Below, piece by piece: positions 8,701 through 18,474 of a stretch of 64,000 nucleotides of DNA. Made by a program: the position numbers and the translations under genes. The notes beneath the pieces were generated by a model. The model made no database searches. It was given only the letters and a program-made list of their open reading frames with translations, and had not been told where the DNA came from. Source of the stretch: Fibrobacter succinogenes (lineage in GTDB: Bacteria; Fibrobacterota; Fibrobacteria; Fibrobacterales; Fibrobacteraceae); contig CADCGB010000004.1 of assembly GCA_902800815.1 (NCBI GenBank), positions 62,001 through 126,000 on the forward strand, in the 5' to 3' direction. Numbering within the stretch: position 1 is the stretch's first letter; every line of letters starts with the position of its first letter.

Positions 8701-8733
8701 AAAAAAAGCGGGCTCCAGCCCGCTTTTTTTTAT
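8701..8733. terminator. Bidirectional rho-independent terminator
   Basis: A long A-run, a GCGGGCT/AGCCCGC stem with a two-base loop, then a T-run. It serves both the 8045-8683 gene (plus) and the GH30 gene that converges on it (minus). Confidence 0.9.
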
Positions 8734-8747
8734 ACCTCACTTTTATA

Positions 8748-10865
8748 TTACTTCGCGGCCTTCACTGTAGAAGACTTCGTCTTCACGATATACATGCCCT
8801 TCTTGAGGTCAAGGCGGAGCGTGCCGTCTGCATTGAGGGCCTCGCCCTTGATGCCTGTCCAGAGGAGGTTGCCGTTCAGGTCGAACACCTTGGCTTCCTT
8901 GTGCAGGTCATTTGCGGCGAAGTTCGTGCGGATGCCCTTGATGGCATCGGAGCCACCGCAGCCGGTTGCGACAATCTTTGCGATGTAGATGCCGGCGTTG
9001 TCGCTGTTGAACGAGAGCTGCGTGGAGCCGAAGGGGGCTCCGGTCGAGTCGACTTCGTTATCGAGCGGTACCGAGACCTCGGCCCAGGAGCCCGCGGGCG
9101 CAGTGTTGCCGTACTGGTAGCTGGTCCAGGTGCTGCCGCCCGCACCGCCGATGTTCACGGAGGCGTCTTCGGCGTCAATGCTCTGCATGGTGAACACGAG
9201 TTCCTTACAGACCGAGAGCGGGTCCTTGACGGCGACTTCGTCCGGGAGCGTAAAGAGGGCATGTTGGTAGCCGCATTCGTCCTGGGCGCAGCCGGCGAGC
9301 GGAACCTTTACGAATTCTCCTTCGAAAGTGACTGCGCCGAGAGTCTCGTCGCTCTTCCAGCCGGCGGCAGAAGATTCCTTGCTGTAGTCGACAATCACGA
9401 GAGAATCACCGAAGTTCTTGTTGGGGTCCACGTACGGTTCGTCGATGGGGGAGTCTTCGCACTGGAGGGCGGCGGTGTTGCTCGTGGTGAACACGACTGT
9501 GGTGATGGACTTTCCCGGGGCGTCGATGATGGTGCCTGCGGTAACGGTCTTGCTCTTTTCGCCGCTTTCGGTAGACTGCACGGCATAGACCGGATTGTAG
9601 CCGTTCACGGAGAAGACCAGGTTCTGAGACGAGCCCTTGTTGATGGCAACGACGGAGATGGAGTCGCAGTCGGCGCTACGGAAGGCTACTGCATAGACAT
9701 TGCTACCGTCGGCGGTGCTGCTCACCACGCGCCAGCCCGGGTTCACGAACTTGGAGTAGTGGCGCATGGCGTGGTATTCGGGGTTGATGTAGAGCTTGGC
9801 TTCCTTGCAGCTGCTCCAGCCTTCGCCCGGGCACACGCCAATAAGCTGGCCGTTTTCTTCGCCCCAGAAGAGCTCCCAGGCGATATAGGCGTTGAGCTTG
9901 CCGCTCGTGAAGCCGACCTGCATGATGTGGGCGAGGCCGAGCATGTCTTGCTCGCGCACGGCGCTTTCCATGGTGCAGAATTCCGTCATGATGATGGGCT
10001 TGCTGTCGCTGCCGTAGCTCTTGCCGATGGCGGTCATCGCCTTGCGGAAGTTCTCCGGATTCAGGTAGTTCGTGCCGGAGTTGTCGTTGCCGTCGCCTGC
10101 ATGGTACAGGTGGTAGGCGTAACCGTCGAGGTTCTTGTCGTCGAGCGCCTTCGCGTACTTTTCGAAGTTATTGTAACCGATGCCGAGCGGTTCGGGACCG
10201 AGAATCTTGGGCGGGTTAGCAAGCGTGCTGATGGAATCGCGAACCGCCTGGAGAGCCTGCTTGTAGCCGGCGATTTCGCTTGTCTCGGTGGGCTCGAAGA
10301 GCGTCTCTTCGTAGGTCGCTTCCATGTCGGGTTCGTTCTGCAGGCTGATGTAGTCGGGAGTGATGCCCGCGGTGGCGTATGCCTGCAGGCTCTTTTTCCA
10401 CCAGCCGGCGAACTGGCTGTAGACGAACTTGCCGTACGGGTCGTTACTCGAAGTCTTTAGCGTCTTGTCTGCCTTGGAATGTCCGTCGTTTCCGTTCACG
10501 CTGCCGCTCGGTTTGAGGTTGCCCGGAGCGGACCAGCTGGACATCTCGATTTTGAGGTGGTTGCCGAGGCGTTCCTTGCCTGCCTTGACGATGGCTGCAT
10601 CGGCGGCGATACTCGTGGTGTCTTCCTGCTTCCAGTTGCCGATGCGCAGTAGCGAGAGGTTGAGCCCGGTGAACGCGGTGTCGTAGAAGTCCTTCTGCAT
10701 CGAAGAACTCATGGCGGTAATCCAGCTCTGGTAGTAGGCGGCGCCTGCACCAAAGCCCACGACCTTCTGGGCCGTGGTGGCCGGATCTACGGTAATGTTT
10801 GCGGCTGTCACAAGCGACGCCGAAGCAAGGGCGGCTGTAGCCGCCGTCATGATTTTCCTAAACAT
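8748..10865 (-). CDS. Secreted GH30-family glycoside hydrolase (xylanase type) with C-terminal modules
   Basis: A 705-aa secreted enzyme, probably an endo-xylanase or glucuronoarabinoxylanase of family GH30. A signal peptide (about residues 1-21) is followed by the (beta/alpha)8 catalytic domain: GFGAGAAYYQSW, LRIGNW, the acid/base Glu178 in SLQNEPD and the nucleophile Glu295 in IMTEFC. The beta-sandwich typical of GH30 follows at about 360-455. Next come a carbohydrate-binding-like module (about 470-650) and a short C-terminal domain (FDLNGNLLWTG...LKKGMYIVKT) of the kind that acts as a sorting signal in type IX secretion. ATG 10865 is eight bases from a strong AAAGGA; the GTG at 10871 is less well placed. 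The role fits plant cell wall breakdown. Exact linkage specificity cannot be read here. Confidence 0.9.
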   Translation of the reverse strand: MFRKIMTAATAALASASLVTAANITVDPATTAQKVVGFGAGAAYYQSWITAMSSSMQKDFYDTAFTGLNLSLLRIGNWKQEDTTSIAADAAIVKAGKERLGNHLKIEMSSWSAPGNLKPSGSVNGNDGHSKADKTLKTSSNDPYGKFVYSQFAGWWKKSLQAYATAGITPDYISLQNEPDMEATYEETLFEPTETSEIAGYKQALQAVRDSISTLANPPKILGPEPLGIGYNNFEKYAKALDDKNLDGYAYHLYHAGDGNDNSGTNYLNPENFRKAMTAIGKSYGSDSKPIIMTEFCTMESAVREQDMLGLAHIMQVGFTSGKLNAYIAWELFWGEENGQLIGVCPGEGWSSCKEAKLYINPEYHAMRHYSKFVNPGWRVVSSTADGSNVYAVAFRSADCDSISVVAINKGSSQNLVFSVNGYNPVYAVQSTESGEKSKTVTAGTIIDAPGKSITTVVFTTSNTAALQCEDSPIDEPYVDPNKNFGDSLVIVDYSKESSAAGWKSDETLGAVTFEGEFVKVPLAGCAQDECGYQHALFTLPDEVAVKDPLSVCKELVFTMQSIDAEDASVNIGGAGGSTWTSYQYGNTAPAGSWAEVSVPLDNEVDSTGAPFGSTQLSFNSDNAGIYIAKIVATGCGGSDAIKGIRTNFAANDLHKEAKVFDLNGNLLWTGIKGEALNADGTLRLDLKKGMYIVKTKSSTVKAAK

Positions 10866-10887
10866 AAACACATCCTTTTAAAAAATT

Positions 10888-12060
10888 CTAGTAAGCGCCT
10901 TCGCCCTTGAACACGACCTTGAACGTCTTGAGGATTAACTTGAAGTCTTCTCCGAGTTTTCCGTCACGGCGTATGTAGTCGTTATCAAGGCGCATCTGGC
11001 CTTCAAAAGAAATATTGCTACGCCCGCTCACTTGCCAAATACAGGTAAGACCGGGGGTTACGGACAGGCGCATGCGGTGCCACGGTTCGTATTCCGCCAC
11101 CTCGGAAGGGATAGGCGGACGCGGACCCACGATAGACATGTCACCCTTGATAATGTTGATGAGCTGCGGGAGTTCGTCGAGACTGAACTTGCGGAGCACG
11201 TGCCCGAACGGGTAGATACGCGGGTCGTTCTTCATCTTGAATGTCTTGCCGCCCGTCTCGTTCTGGGCCATCAGTTCTTTTTTGCGTTCCTCGGCATCTA
11301 CGTACATGCTGCGGAACTTGTACATGGTAAACAGCTTGCCGTTTCGCCCCACGCGGGTCTGCTTGAATATGACCGGCCCCTTGTGGTCGCTGATCTTGAC
11401 TGCTGCGGCGCAGAACAGGAGAATTGGGGAGAGGACAATCAGGGCGAGGCTAGAGCAGGTAATGTCGACAATACGCTTGATGGCGTGGCGGTACTTGATT
11501 GTGTGCGGGTGCTGCCAGATATGGTCGAGGTTCAGGCGCTCGAGCGAGAAAAAGCTTCCGTTGGTGCTGTTGAACTTCTTGAGGGCTTCGTCCATTTCCA
11601 GGTTATCTTTTTCCTGGAGCCCGGTGTAGAGGTATGCCTGGAATATGGGGCTCTTGGGCTTGTGGCGGAGCGCCTGGATAAGGCCTGCGTCGTTCAGCTT
11701 GTGGAGGATTTCCTTACGGATGGATTCCAGCGTGTTCATGTCGGAATTGAGGAGGATAATCCCGATACCGCTCTCGTCGGTCAGGTACCCGAGCACGTCG
11801 ATGAACCGGAGGTGCGAGAACATGGTAAGTACGCTAATACGCCAGGTTTTTTCAACAATACGCGAGGGACGGCCCCAGCCGAAGAAGTCGTACTGGTGCG
11901 AATAGACTTTGATAAACAGGAATGGCCTGCGGGTGCGGTTCGCCCTCAGGAATTCCTCGTTAAGGCGCGTCCTGAAGAGACGTGCCGGGTAGACAATGTT
12001 CTTGAGCCTTTGCTCGTTTAGAATGTCGCTTATCGCCGGATTGGAGATTTGCTGTTCCAT
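10888..12060 (-). CDS. Sugar-phosphate transferase (polyprenyl glycosylphosphotransferase, bac_transf family)
   Basis: This enzyme would transfer a sugar-1-phosphate to undecaprenyl phosphate, the first step of exopolysaccharide or O-antigen synthesis. The C-terminal 190 residues are the classic PF02397 domain: KRIVDITCSSLALIVLSPIL with the reentrant membrane helix, then YKFRSMYVDA, DPRIYPFGHVLRKFSLDELP and GDMSIVGPRPP. The N-terminal 200 residues are soluble, with no multi-pass domain as in WbaP, and I do not recognise them; they may be regulatory. The gene diverges from the large surface protein at 12133, and the GH30 gene follows it after 22 bp on the same strand. Confidence 0.9.
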   Translation of the reverse strand: MEQQISNPAISDILNEQRLKNIVYPARLFRTRLNEEFLRANRTRRPFLFIKVYSHQYDFFGWGRPSRIVEKTWRISVLTMFSHLRFIDVLGYLTDESGIGIILLNSDMNTLESIRKEILHKLNDAGLIQALRHKPKSPIFQAYLYTGLQEKDNLEMDEALKKFNSTNGSFFSLERLNLDHIWQHPHTIKYRHAIKRIVDITCSSLALIVLSPILLFCAAAVKISDHKGPVIFKQTRVGRNGKLFTMYKFRSMYVDAEERKKELMAQNETGGKTFKMKNDPRIYPFGHVLRKFSLDELPQLINIIKGDMSIVGPRPPIPSEVAEYEPWHRMRLSVTPGLTCIWQVSGRSNISFEGQMRLDNDYIRRDGKLGEDFKLILKTFKVVFKGEGAY

Positions 12061-12132
12061 GTAAATAAATATAGTTATTTCTTTATATTATATTTTTTCT
12101 TCAGGTATATAGGTGGAAATAGAGGAGGCTCT

Positions 12133-15100
12133 ATGAAACGTTCTGCTTTAGCATTCGCGGCAGTCCTTTTTGCCGCATTTTCGGCAAATGCCAGCAATTC
12201 GATTACTCCGGAAGCTCCGGAAAAACTGAATGGATGCTACCAGATATCAAATGCTGAAGAACTTTACGGTTTTGCCGCTATCGTAAACGGAACCCATGGC
12301 TTTACCAAGGACAAGTCTGCCTGTGGAAAACTTACAGAGGATATCGTTGTAAACGGCGATTTCGATAATATTGAAAGTGAAGACGAGGTTGTTACTTGGA
12401 ATCCGATTGACTCCTTCGCAGGTACGTTCGATGGCAATGGCCACTCAATTTCGGGCCTTTACCAGAACGTGTCCAGAGTAGATGATGCTCCGGATGTCGG
12501 CTTTATCCGTGTGCTGGTTGCAAACCCCGAAAATCCGACAACCATAAAGAACTTGGGAATCGTTGATTCGTGGTTCTTTGCGGGGCGTTTCAACAGGGGC
12601 CCGAGACTGGGGATCTTTGCCGTAGATGTGGTTGATTCTGACCCCGAAGACGATATGGTTTCCTATGCGAAGATTACCAACTGCTTTAACCAGTCCGTTG
12701 CCTACTATATGGATGATGGCGAGTATTCATACATGGTGCGAAACATTGACCGCAATGTCGAATTGACTATAGAGAACAGTTACAACGCGAGAGCAACGAA
12801 GCTGTATGGTGGATACCCGGATACTATAGAAATCAAGAATTCCTACGTGGAGGATTCCCGTGAATCGAATGACAAGGATGGCACTAAACATGTGACTGCG
12901 ACCCAATTCAAGAACGGGACGGTGGCATTTGCCCTGCACGAGGCGAATAGCATTTGGGGACAGAACGTGGGGACGGATGTGTACCCGATTTTTTCGGGTT
13001 CTGTCAAGAATTCTACGGCGAACCGCTATAATGTGACGTTCCATACCTTTACGGGTGACACTGCCGTCTATTTCGATAGTTATATCTCTGGATTTACTTA
13101 TAACTTGCCCGATACGGTTGTCAAGGAAAACACGGTTTTCTATGGCTGGTTCAAGGACAAGGAATTCAGTGGAGAGCCTGATACGCTTATTGCCCCTAGC
13201 ACGTCGGGTAATCTTGAATATTGGGCGAAATTGAAAGATATCTATAAAATAACGTTCCATCTGAATGGGGGAAGTGTTCGTCAGGATTGGTATACCAATT
13301 ATGATGCCGTATTAAGTAATCGTTGTGAGTTTTGGCGTGATGAAGAATCTACTTCCTGCAAATATGTGGAAGGCTTTAGAGGTTATCTTCCAACTGGTAA
13401 TAGTGCCTTTAAAGAAGGCTATTTCCTTGAAGGGTGGCACGATAATGCCGAATTGACGGGAAGCCGGATTGATTCTATGAGCATTACGGATTCTGGCGAT
13501 AAGGATTTCTATGCAAAATGGTTTGAACTGAAGACGCCTGTATTAGATGCTACGGACAACTGCTATGAGATTTCGGATGTGGCAGAACTATATGGCTTTG
13601 CTCAAATGATGAATGGAATGGATAGCCTTGATCGAGTGGGTCCGCATTCTGACTTATGTGCCAAACTTACGAAAAATATCGTGGTAAACAAGAATGTCCT
13701 AAAACGTGATGGAACCCTTGATAAGTCAAGAGCGAGTGATTTCTTGCCTTGGTTGCAGATATCCAAATTTTGGGGAACATTCGATGGCCAGGGGCATAGT
13801 ATTTCGGGCCTATACATGTTTGACTCTTTCGGAATGATTGGCCGTATTTTGTCAAAGGCCAACGGAAAGCCCTCTGTTATCCGCAATCTGACGATTGTCG
13901 ATTCTTATTCTGTGGGCAGTGGCATTGTTGAATATGTGGGTAATCCGCTGATTATGGATAGTTGCTATTTCAAGGGCAATATCGATGTCGTAAAGAGTCT
14001 TTGTTTTGGCAACTCGTGCGATCTGCCTGAAATTGGAGGCAGGGGTGGGCTTGTCGGGCATTCCCAGAGCAATCTCGTAATCAAGAACAGCGGTTATGAA
14101 GGGAAGATGCATTCGGATGGCTTTGAGTATATAGGTGGCCTTGTGGGGAGCAGCTATGAAAACTTGACCCTCGTTCAGAACTTTAGCAAGGGCACGGCAT
14201 ATTTGGAATCTGACACGTCGTATTATTCGAGTTCATCAGATTATTGGGTGTCTGTTCCTAGGGCCGGGTCTCTTGTGGGTAATCTTCTCGGGAATGCCCT
14301 TGTAGTGAATAACTACAGTGTTTTTGATATGAACGGGCAGGGCAAAGGATTGCTCGGTGGCCTGGTTGGGGATTATGCCGGGGTACGCTACATGGTGTCT
14401 AGGGTAGACGTCGTAGAAGTTCGCCCATTGCAGTCCTATATATTGAACAATTACAATATGGGGTCTTTCTCGGATGAATATGAGTTTTCCGGGTTTAGTG
14501 ATAAGTGGACCGTAGAAAACAACTTCTACTTGGCAGGGAATGGTATCGAGTCCGCTGGAGCCCAGCCTGTTGCCGCGAGCGCTTTCGAAGATGGTACGCT
14601 TGCTACCGCCTTGCACGATTATGTGCAGAAGGACTCTGAAGGTAATGTGGTTGCCGGTGGCGCCAATGGCGATGTCTGGAAACAGGGTGATTACTACCCG
14701 GTGTTTGGCCAAAAGGAGGAAAGCTATGTTGCAGTTCTTCACATGGATACGACTTTATGCAAATATATTTTCTACACGCCGGGAGAGACTGTTGCTTTGC
14801 CGAAACTGGAACGTGAAGGCTATACGTTTGATGGCTGGTACACCACGGCGGATTTTTCAGATGATGAACCCGTTACCGAAATCGCAGCGACAGATTCGGG
14901 TGACTTGAACTTCTATGCAGGGTGGAGCAAGATTTTCGTCCGTATTAAGGTTACTTCGAATAACGGTTATGCAGGCAGGGTTAGGGTTGGAAATGAGTGG
15001 TCCGTCTCAACGTATAACCCATCTGCTTTTAGCTACTATAGTTATGGAAAAACGGTTTATGTGGAGGCTGTGCCTAATGAGGGATACCGATTTGTAGAAT

Positions 15101-15642
15101 GGGATAATCTGTGCGGAACAAGGGCCTACTGTTACTTTGATGCCAAGGAAGATGTTGACCTTGTTGCGACCTTTGAGAAGTTGCCGCCTTCCAGCAGTTC
15201 TGTGGCGTCCAGCTCTAGTGAGGAGTCTTCTTCGAGTGTGTCGAGTTCCTCTGTGGAACCCCCGAAGTCGAGTAGCAGTTCCGCAAAGTCCTCTTCGAGC
15301 GTATCGAGCAGTTCTTCTGCGAAGTCCTCGAGCAGCAGCGCAAAGTCCAGCTCTTCTGCAAAGAGTAGTAGTTCCTCGGCAAAATCGTCTAGTTCCAGCA
15401 GTGGCAAGGATGCCTTGCCGGCGTACGCTATGGCGCAACAGTTCAGCGTGAGCGTTATGAACCGCAACCTGCAGGTGGCGGGCGCCCGCGTTGGCGACAG
15501 GTATGTACTGTTCGATATGCAGGGCAACGTGGTGCTTCGCGGGACTGTAAACAGCGCGAATTTCAACGTGGCGGTGCCTGTTCCGGGCAATTATGTGCTC
15601 CGGATAGGGTACGGAACCCGCAAGGTGGCTGTGGGCTACTAG
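12133..15642 (+). CDS. Large secreted surface protein: GLUG-like and InlB B-repeats, poly-Ser linker, C-terminal sorting-like domain
   Basis: A 1169-aa exported protein. ATG 12133 has a perfect AGGAGG; the longer frame from 12049 is rejected. A signal peptide ends near residue 20 (SANA). Two copies of a module start at GCYQISNAEELYGFAAI and NCYEISDVAELYGFAQM, each followed by GTFDGxGHSISGLY. These and IGGLVGSS-type motifs recall GLUG repeats of beta-helical surface proteins. Between and after them lie three InlB B-repeat (Listeria-Bacteroides repeat) domains ending in YAKW or YAGW. A poly-serine linker (about 1022-1095) leads to a final 70-residue domain (YVLFDMQGNVVLRG...PGNYVLRIG) resembling a type IX secretion signal. 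The likely role is adhesion or surface binding. No catalytic motif is seen. Confidence 0.85.
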   Translation: MKRSALAFAAVLFAAFSANASNSITPEAPEKLNGCYQISNAEELYGFAAIVNGTHGFTKDKSACGKLTEDIVVNGDFDNIESEDEVVTWNPIDSFAGTFDGNGHSISGLYQNVSRVDDAPDVGFIRVLVANPENPTTIKNLGIVDSWFFAGRFNRGPRLGIFAVDVVDSDPEDDMVSYAKITNCFNQSVAYYMDDGEYSYMVRNIDRNVELTIENSYNARATKLYGGYPDTIEIKNSYVEDSRESNDKDGTKHVTATQFKNGTVAFALHEANSIWGQNVGTDVYPIFSGSVKNSTANRYNVTFHTFTGDTAVYFDSYISGFTYNLPDTVVKENTVFYGWFKDKEFSGEPDTLIAPSTSGNLEYWAKLKDIYKITFHLNGGSVRQDWYTNYDAVLSNRCEFWRDEESTSCKYVEGFRGYLPTGNSAFKEGYFLEGWHDNAELTGSRIDSMSITDSGDKDFYAKWFELKTPVLDATDNCYEISDVAELYGFAQMMNGMDSLDRVGPHSDLCAKLTKNIVVNKNVLKRDGTLDKSRASDFLPWLQISKFWGTFDGQGHSISGLYMFDSFGMIGRILSKANGKPSVIRNLTIVDSYSVGSGIVEYVGNPLIMDSCYFKGNIDVVKSLCFGNSCDLPEIGGRGGLVGHSQSNLVIKNSGYEGKMHSDGFEYIGGLVGSSYENLTLVQNFSKGTAYLESDTSYYSSSSDYWVSVPRAGSLVGNLLGNALVVNNYSVFDMNGQGKGLLGGLVGDYAGVRYMVSRVDVVEVRPLQSYILNNYNMGSFSDEYEFSGFSDKWTVENNFYLAGNGIESAGAQPVAASAFEDGTLATALHDYVQKDSEGNVVAGGANGDVWKQGDYYPVFGQKEESYVAVLHMDTTLCKYIFYTPGETVALPKLEREGYTFDGWYTTADFSDDEPVTEIAATDSGDLNFYAGWSKIFVRIKVTSNNGYAGRVRVGNEWSVSTYNPSAFSYYSYGKTVYVEAVPNEGYRFVEWDNLCGTRAYCYFDAKEDVDLVATFEKLPPSSSSVASSSSEESSSSVSSSSVEPPKSSSSSAKSSSSVSSSSSAKSSSSSAKSSSSAKSSSSSAKSSSSSSGKDALPAYAMAQQFSVSVMNRNLQVAGARVGDRYVLFDMQGNVVLRGTVNSANFNVAVPVPGNYVLRIGYGTRKVAVGY

Positions 15643-15691
15643 CGTAAAATTCTATATTGTGTCTCCGAAAAATTTAAAATGGAGACGCAAT

Positions 15692-16981
15692 ATGCTGCGT
15701 ATTGGCTTAATTGGTACTGGAACCGTCGGTGGCGGTGTCATTCAGATTCTGGAACAGAAGATTGCCGAGTATAAGGAAAAGCTCGGTGTCGAACTCGAAC
15801 TCGCCTGCATCTGCGCGAAGTCCGAAGAAGAAGTCGCCCCCTACAAGGCGAAGGGCTACAAGGTTTCGACCAACGCCGACGAGATGATCGCCGGTAACGA
15901 TATCGATGTGCTCGTGGAACTCGCCGGCGGCTACAACATGCCGCGCAAGTGGATCCTGGCTGCCCTCAATTCGGGCAAGCACGTGGTGACCGCGAACAAG
16001 GCCCTCCTTGCCAAGTATGGCCATGAAATTTTCCCGCTCGCTGCCGAAAAGGGCCTGCATGTGCTTTTCGAAGCCGCAGTTGGCGGTGGCATTCCTATAA
16101 TCCGCAGCCTCCAGGAAGGCTTGCTGGGCTCTACGGTGGAACACCTTAGCTGCATCATCAACGGTACCTGCAACTACATCCTGAGCCGCATGGCTGACGA
16201 AGGCCTCGACTTCGACGTCGTGCTGAAGGACGCCCAGAAGCTCGGCTTTGCCGAAGCCGACCCGACCTTCGATATCGAAGGTATCGACTCCGCCCACAAG
16301 ACGGCCCTGCTCGCTAGCCTCTGCAGCGGCAAGCGTGTGGATTTCGAAAAGATCCACGTGACCGGCATTTCCAAGATTACCGCTCAGGATATCGCGTTCG
16401 CCAAGGAACTTGGCTGCTGCGTGAAACTCCTCGGCATCTACCACCGCGACGGCGACCGCGTGGACGCCCGTGTCCATCCGTGCTTCGTTTCTAACGAGAA
16501 CCTGCTTTCGAACGTGAACGGCGTGATCAACGCGGTTTACCTCAAGTGCGATAACCTGGGCGAAACGGTTCAGACTGGCGCCGGTGCTGGCCGCCTCCCG
16601 ACGGCCTCTGCCGTGGTGGCTGACCTCGTTTCCCTGGCCCGCTCTACCGACATGGGCAGCCGCAAGGCGCTCCCGATGGGCTGGTTCAACGTCGACAATT
16701 CCGCGACGCTGGTGCCTATTTCCGAGACGAGTGCCCGCTACTACCTGCGCTTCACGTCCCGTGATGCATGCGGCGTGCTTGCGAAGATTACGAGTGTCCT
16801 CGCCGAGAACAACATCTCCATCGAGACGATTATCCAGAAGAACGTCAACGACCCGGGCAAGGTGTCCATCGTGGTCATTACCGAAAAGACGCTCGACTGC
16901 AAGGCCTCGAAGGCGGTGGATGCCATCGACGCCCTGCCCGAAATCGTCGAAAAGAGCCAGGTTATCCGCTTCCTCGCGTAA
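15692..16981 (+). CDS. hom: Homoserine dehydrogenase
   Basis: Reduces aspartate-4-semialdehyde to homoserine with NAD(P)H, the branch point to threonine and methionine. The 429-aa protein has the nucleotide-binding motif GLIGTGTVGGGV at the N-terminus, the catalytic core with GGGIPIIRSLQEG and FAEADPTFDIEGIDSAHK, and a C-terminal ACT domain (about 350-425) for feedback control. ATG 15692 has GGAG seven bases upstream. GTCTCC and GGAGAC form an inverted repeat over the ribosome site (15661-15686), which might affect translation. The second sugar transferase gene follows after 41 bp. Confidence 0.95.
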   Translation: MLRIGLIGTGTVGGGVIQILEQKIAEYKEKLGVELELACICAKSEEEVAPYKAKGYKVSTNADEMIAGNDIDVLVELAGGYNMPRKWILAALNSGKHVVTANKALLAKYGHEIFPLAAEKGLHVLFEAAVGGGIPIIRSLQEGLLGSTVEHLSCIINGTCNYILSRMADEGLDFDVVLKDAQKLGFAEADPTFDIEGIDSAHKTALLASLCSGKRVDFEKIHVTGISKITAQDIAFAKELGCCVKLLGIYHRDGDRVDARVHPCFVSNENLLSNVNGVINAVYLKCDNLGETVQTGAGAGRLPTASAVVADLVSLARSTDMGSRKALPMGWFNVDNSATLVPISETSARYYLRFTSRDACGVLAKITSVLAENNISIETIIQKNVNDPGKVSIVVITEKTLDCKASKAVDAIDALPEIVEKSQVIRFLA

Positions 16982-17022
16982 GGCGTGGTCTCTGAAACCG
17001 CATTTTTGTAGTTTATAGACGT

Positions 17023-18474
17023 ATGTTCCGCGCAACTACATTGGAGCGCATCCTCCTAGTCCTTTCGGACTTCGCCGCCGTCTCGATTTGTTTCTACGGC
17101 GCGTTCTGGGTGCAGTTCCATAGTGGTTGGATCGTGGACAAGTTTGACCCCACTAAGACGTTCGACCAGTACTGGAGCATGGGCGTTACCCTCGGTATCG
17201 CCTGGCTTATCCTTTTTACGTTTGCTGGCCTCTACCGTTCCTGGTTGCTCCTTTCGAGAACCCACCAGATTTTGCGTGTACTGCGTGCCGTGATTGTCGG
17301 TGTGGTGCTCATCATTGTGAGCCTCTTCGGTACGGAATTCCTTGGTAAAATCTTTTCGAACCAGCCGTTGAGCCAGGGCTACATCTATGGTTCCCGCTTC
17401 CCGTGGATCTTTATCTACGGAGGTATGGCGATGGTGCTGGTGGCCGGCTTCCGCATGCTCATCTACCTTTGCTTGCGCAGTTTCTTGCGCCTGGGCTATG
17501 GGGCAAACAACATCCTCGTGCTCGGGGCGACCGAGGCTGGCCGTAAGGTGGCCGAGGCGCTTAAGAACACTCCGGCCCGAGGCCAGCGTGTGGTGGGCTT
17601 TGTGGATGAACGCTACCAGGTGATGTCGCACGATTTTGCGGGTTTCCCGGTCTTGGGCAAGTATTCCGACCTCGCCACTCTTGTAAAGAAGTACAAGGTT
17701 ACGGGCATCGTGATTGCACACGAAAGTTCCTCCCCGCAAGAGATTATGCGCGTTCTGGTGTGGGTTTGCGAACTGCCCCTGCACATCTATATCATTCCCG
17801 AGCTTTATCCTGTGGTGAACGGTCAGTTCAAGGCGAACCTGGTTTACGGGTTTGAACTGCAGGAACTTTTCGCATTTACCATGCCCCCCTGGCAGGTGCA
17901 GATCAAGCGCTTCATTGACATTGTGTTCGGGGCATTCCTCGGGCTTTGCTCCCTGCCGGTCTGCCTGCTCGCGGCTATTGCCATCAAGCTCGAAGACCAT
18001 GGCCCGATTTTCTACTCGCAGGAACGCATTGGCCTGTACGGCAAGCCGTTTATGGTCTACAAGTTCCGCACCATGCGTACCGATGCCGAAAAGTTCGGTG
18101 CCCAGTGGGCAACGAAGGATGACCCGCGCATTACGAAGGTGGGCAAGTTCCTGCGCAAGACCCGTATTGACGAACTCCCGCAGATCCTTTGTGTATTGAA
18201 GGGCGACATGAGTATGGTGGGCCCGCGCCCCGAACGAGCCGTGTTTATTGCGCAACTCCGCGAACAGATTCCTTTCTACATTAGCCGCCTCAAGATGAAA
18301 CCGGGCCTTACGGGCTGGGCGCAGGTGCGTCACCACTACGACACAAGCATCGAGGACGTGCAGATTAAGCTACAGTACGACATGTATTACTACGAGAACA
18401 TGAGCCTGCTCTTGGATTTCCAGATTCTCGTACGGACGGTCTACGTTGTGTTGACCGGAAAAGGAGCACAGTAA
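17023..18474 (+). CDS. Undecaprenyl-phosphate sugar phosphotransferase (WbaP/WcaJ-like, full-length)
   Basis: A 483-aa inner-membrane initiating transferase for exopolysaccharide synthesis. It has four to five N-terminal transmembrane helices, a central CoA-binding_3-type Rossmann domain (GANNILVLGATEAGRKVAEAL, about 163-290) and the C-terminal PF02397 catalytic domain (KRFIDIVFGAFLGL, YKFRTMRTDAEKFG, DPRITKVGKFLRKTRIDELP, GDMSMVGPRPER). It is the second member of this family in the window; unlike the one at 10888-12060 it has the complete membrane domain. Its stop overlaps the nadC start (TAATG), an odd coupling between polysaccharide and NAD genes. Confidence 0.92.
   Translation: MFRATTLERILLVLSDFAAVSICFYGAFWVQFHSGWIVDKFDPTKTFDQYWSMGVTLGIAWLILFTFAGLYRSWLLLSRTHQILRVLRAVIVGVVLIIVSLFGTEFLGKIFSNQPLSQGYIYGSRFPWIFIYGGMAMVLVAGFRMLIYLCLRSFLRLGYGANNILVLGATEAGRKVAEALKNTPARGQRVVGFVDERYQVMSHDFAGFPVLGKYSDLATLVKKYKVTGIVIAHESSSPQEIMRVLVWVCELPLHIYIIPELYPVVNGQFKANLVYGFELQELFAFTMPPWQVQIKRFIDIVFGAFLGLCSLPVCLLAAIAIKLEDHGPIFYSQERIGLYGKPFMVYKFRTMRTDAEKFGAQWATKDDPRITKVGKFLRKTRIDELPQILCVLKGDMSMVGPRPERAVFIAQLREQIPFYISRLKMKPGLTGWAQVRHHYDTSIEDVQIKLQYDMYYYENMSLLLDFQILVRTVYVVLTGKGAQ

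Noticed and set aside
8511-10460. 649-codon frame on the plus strand overlapping the GH30 gene
   Set aside because: It runs through a terminator and then antisense to a GH30 enzyme with identified catalytic residues.
15707-17035. 442-codon minus-strand frame over hom
   Set aside because: Antisense shadow of homoserine dehydrogenase, which has all family motifs.
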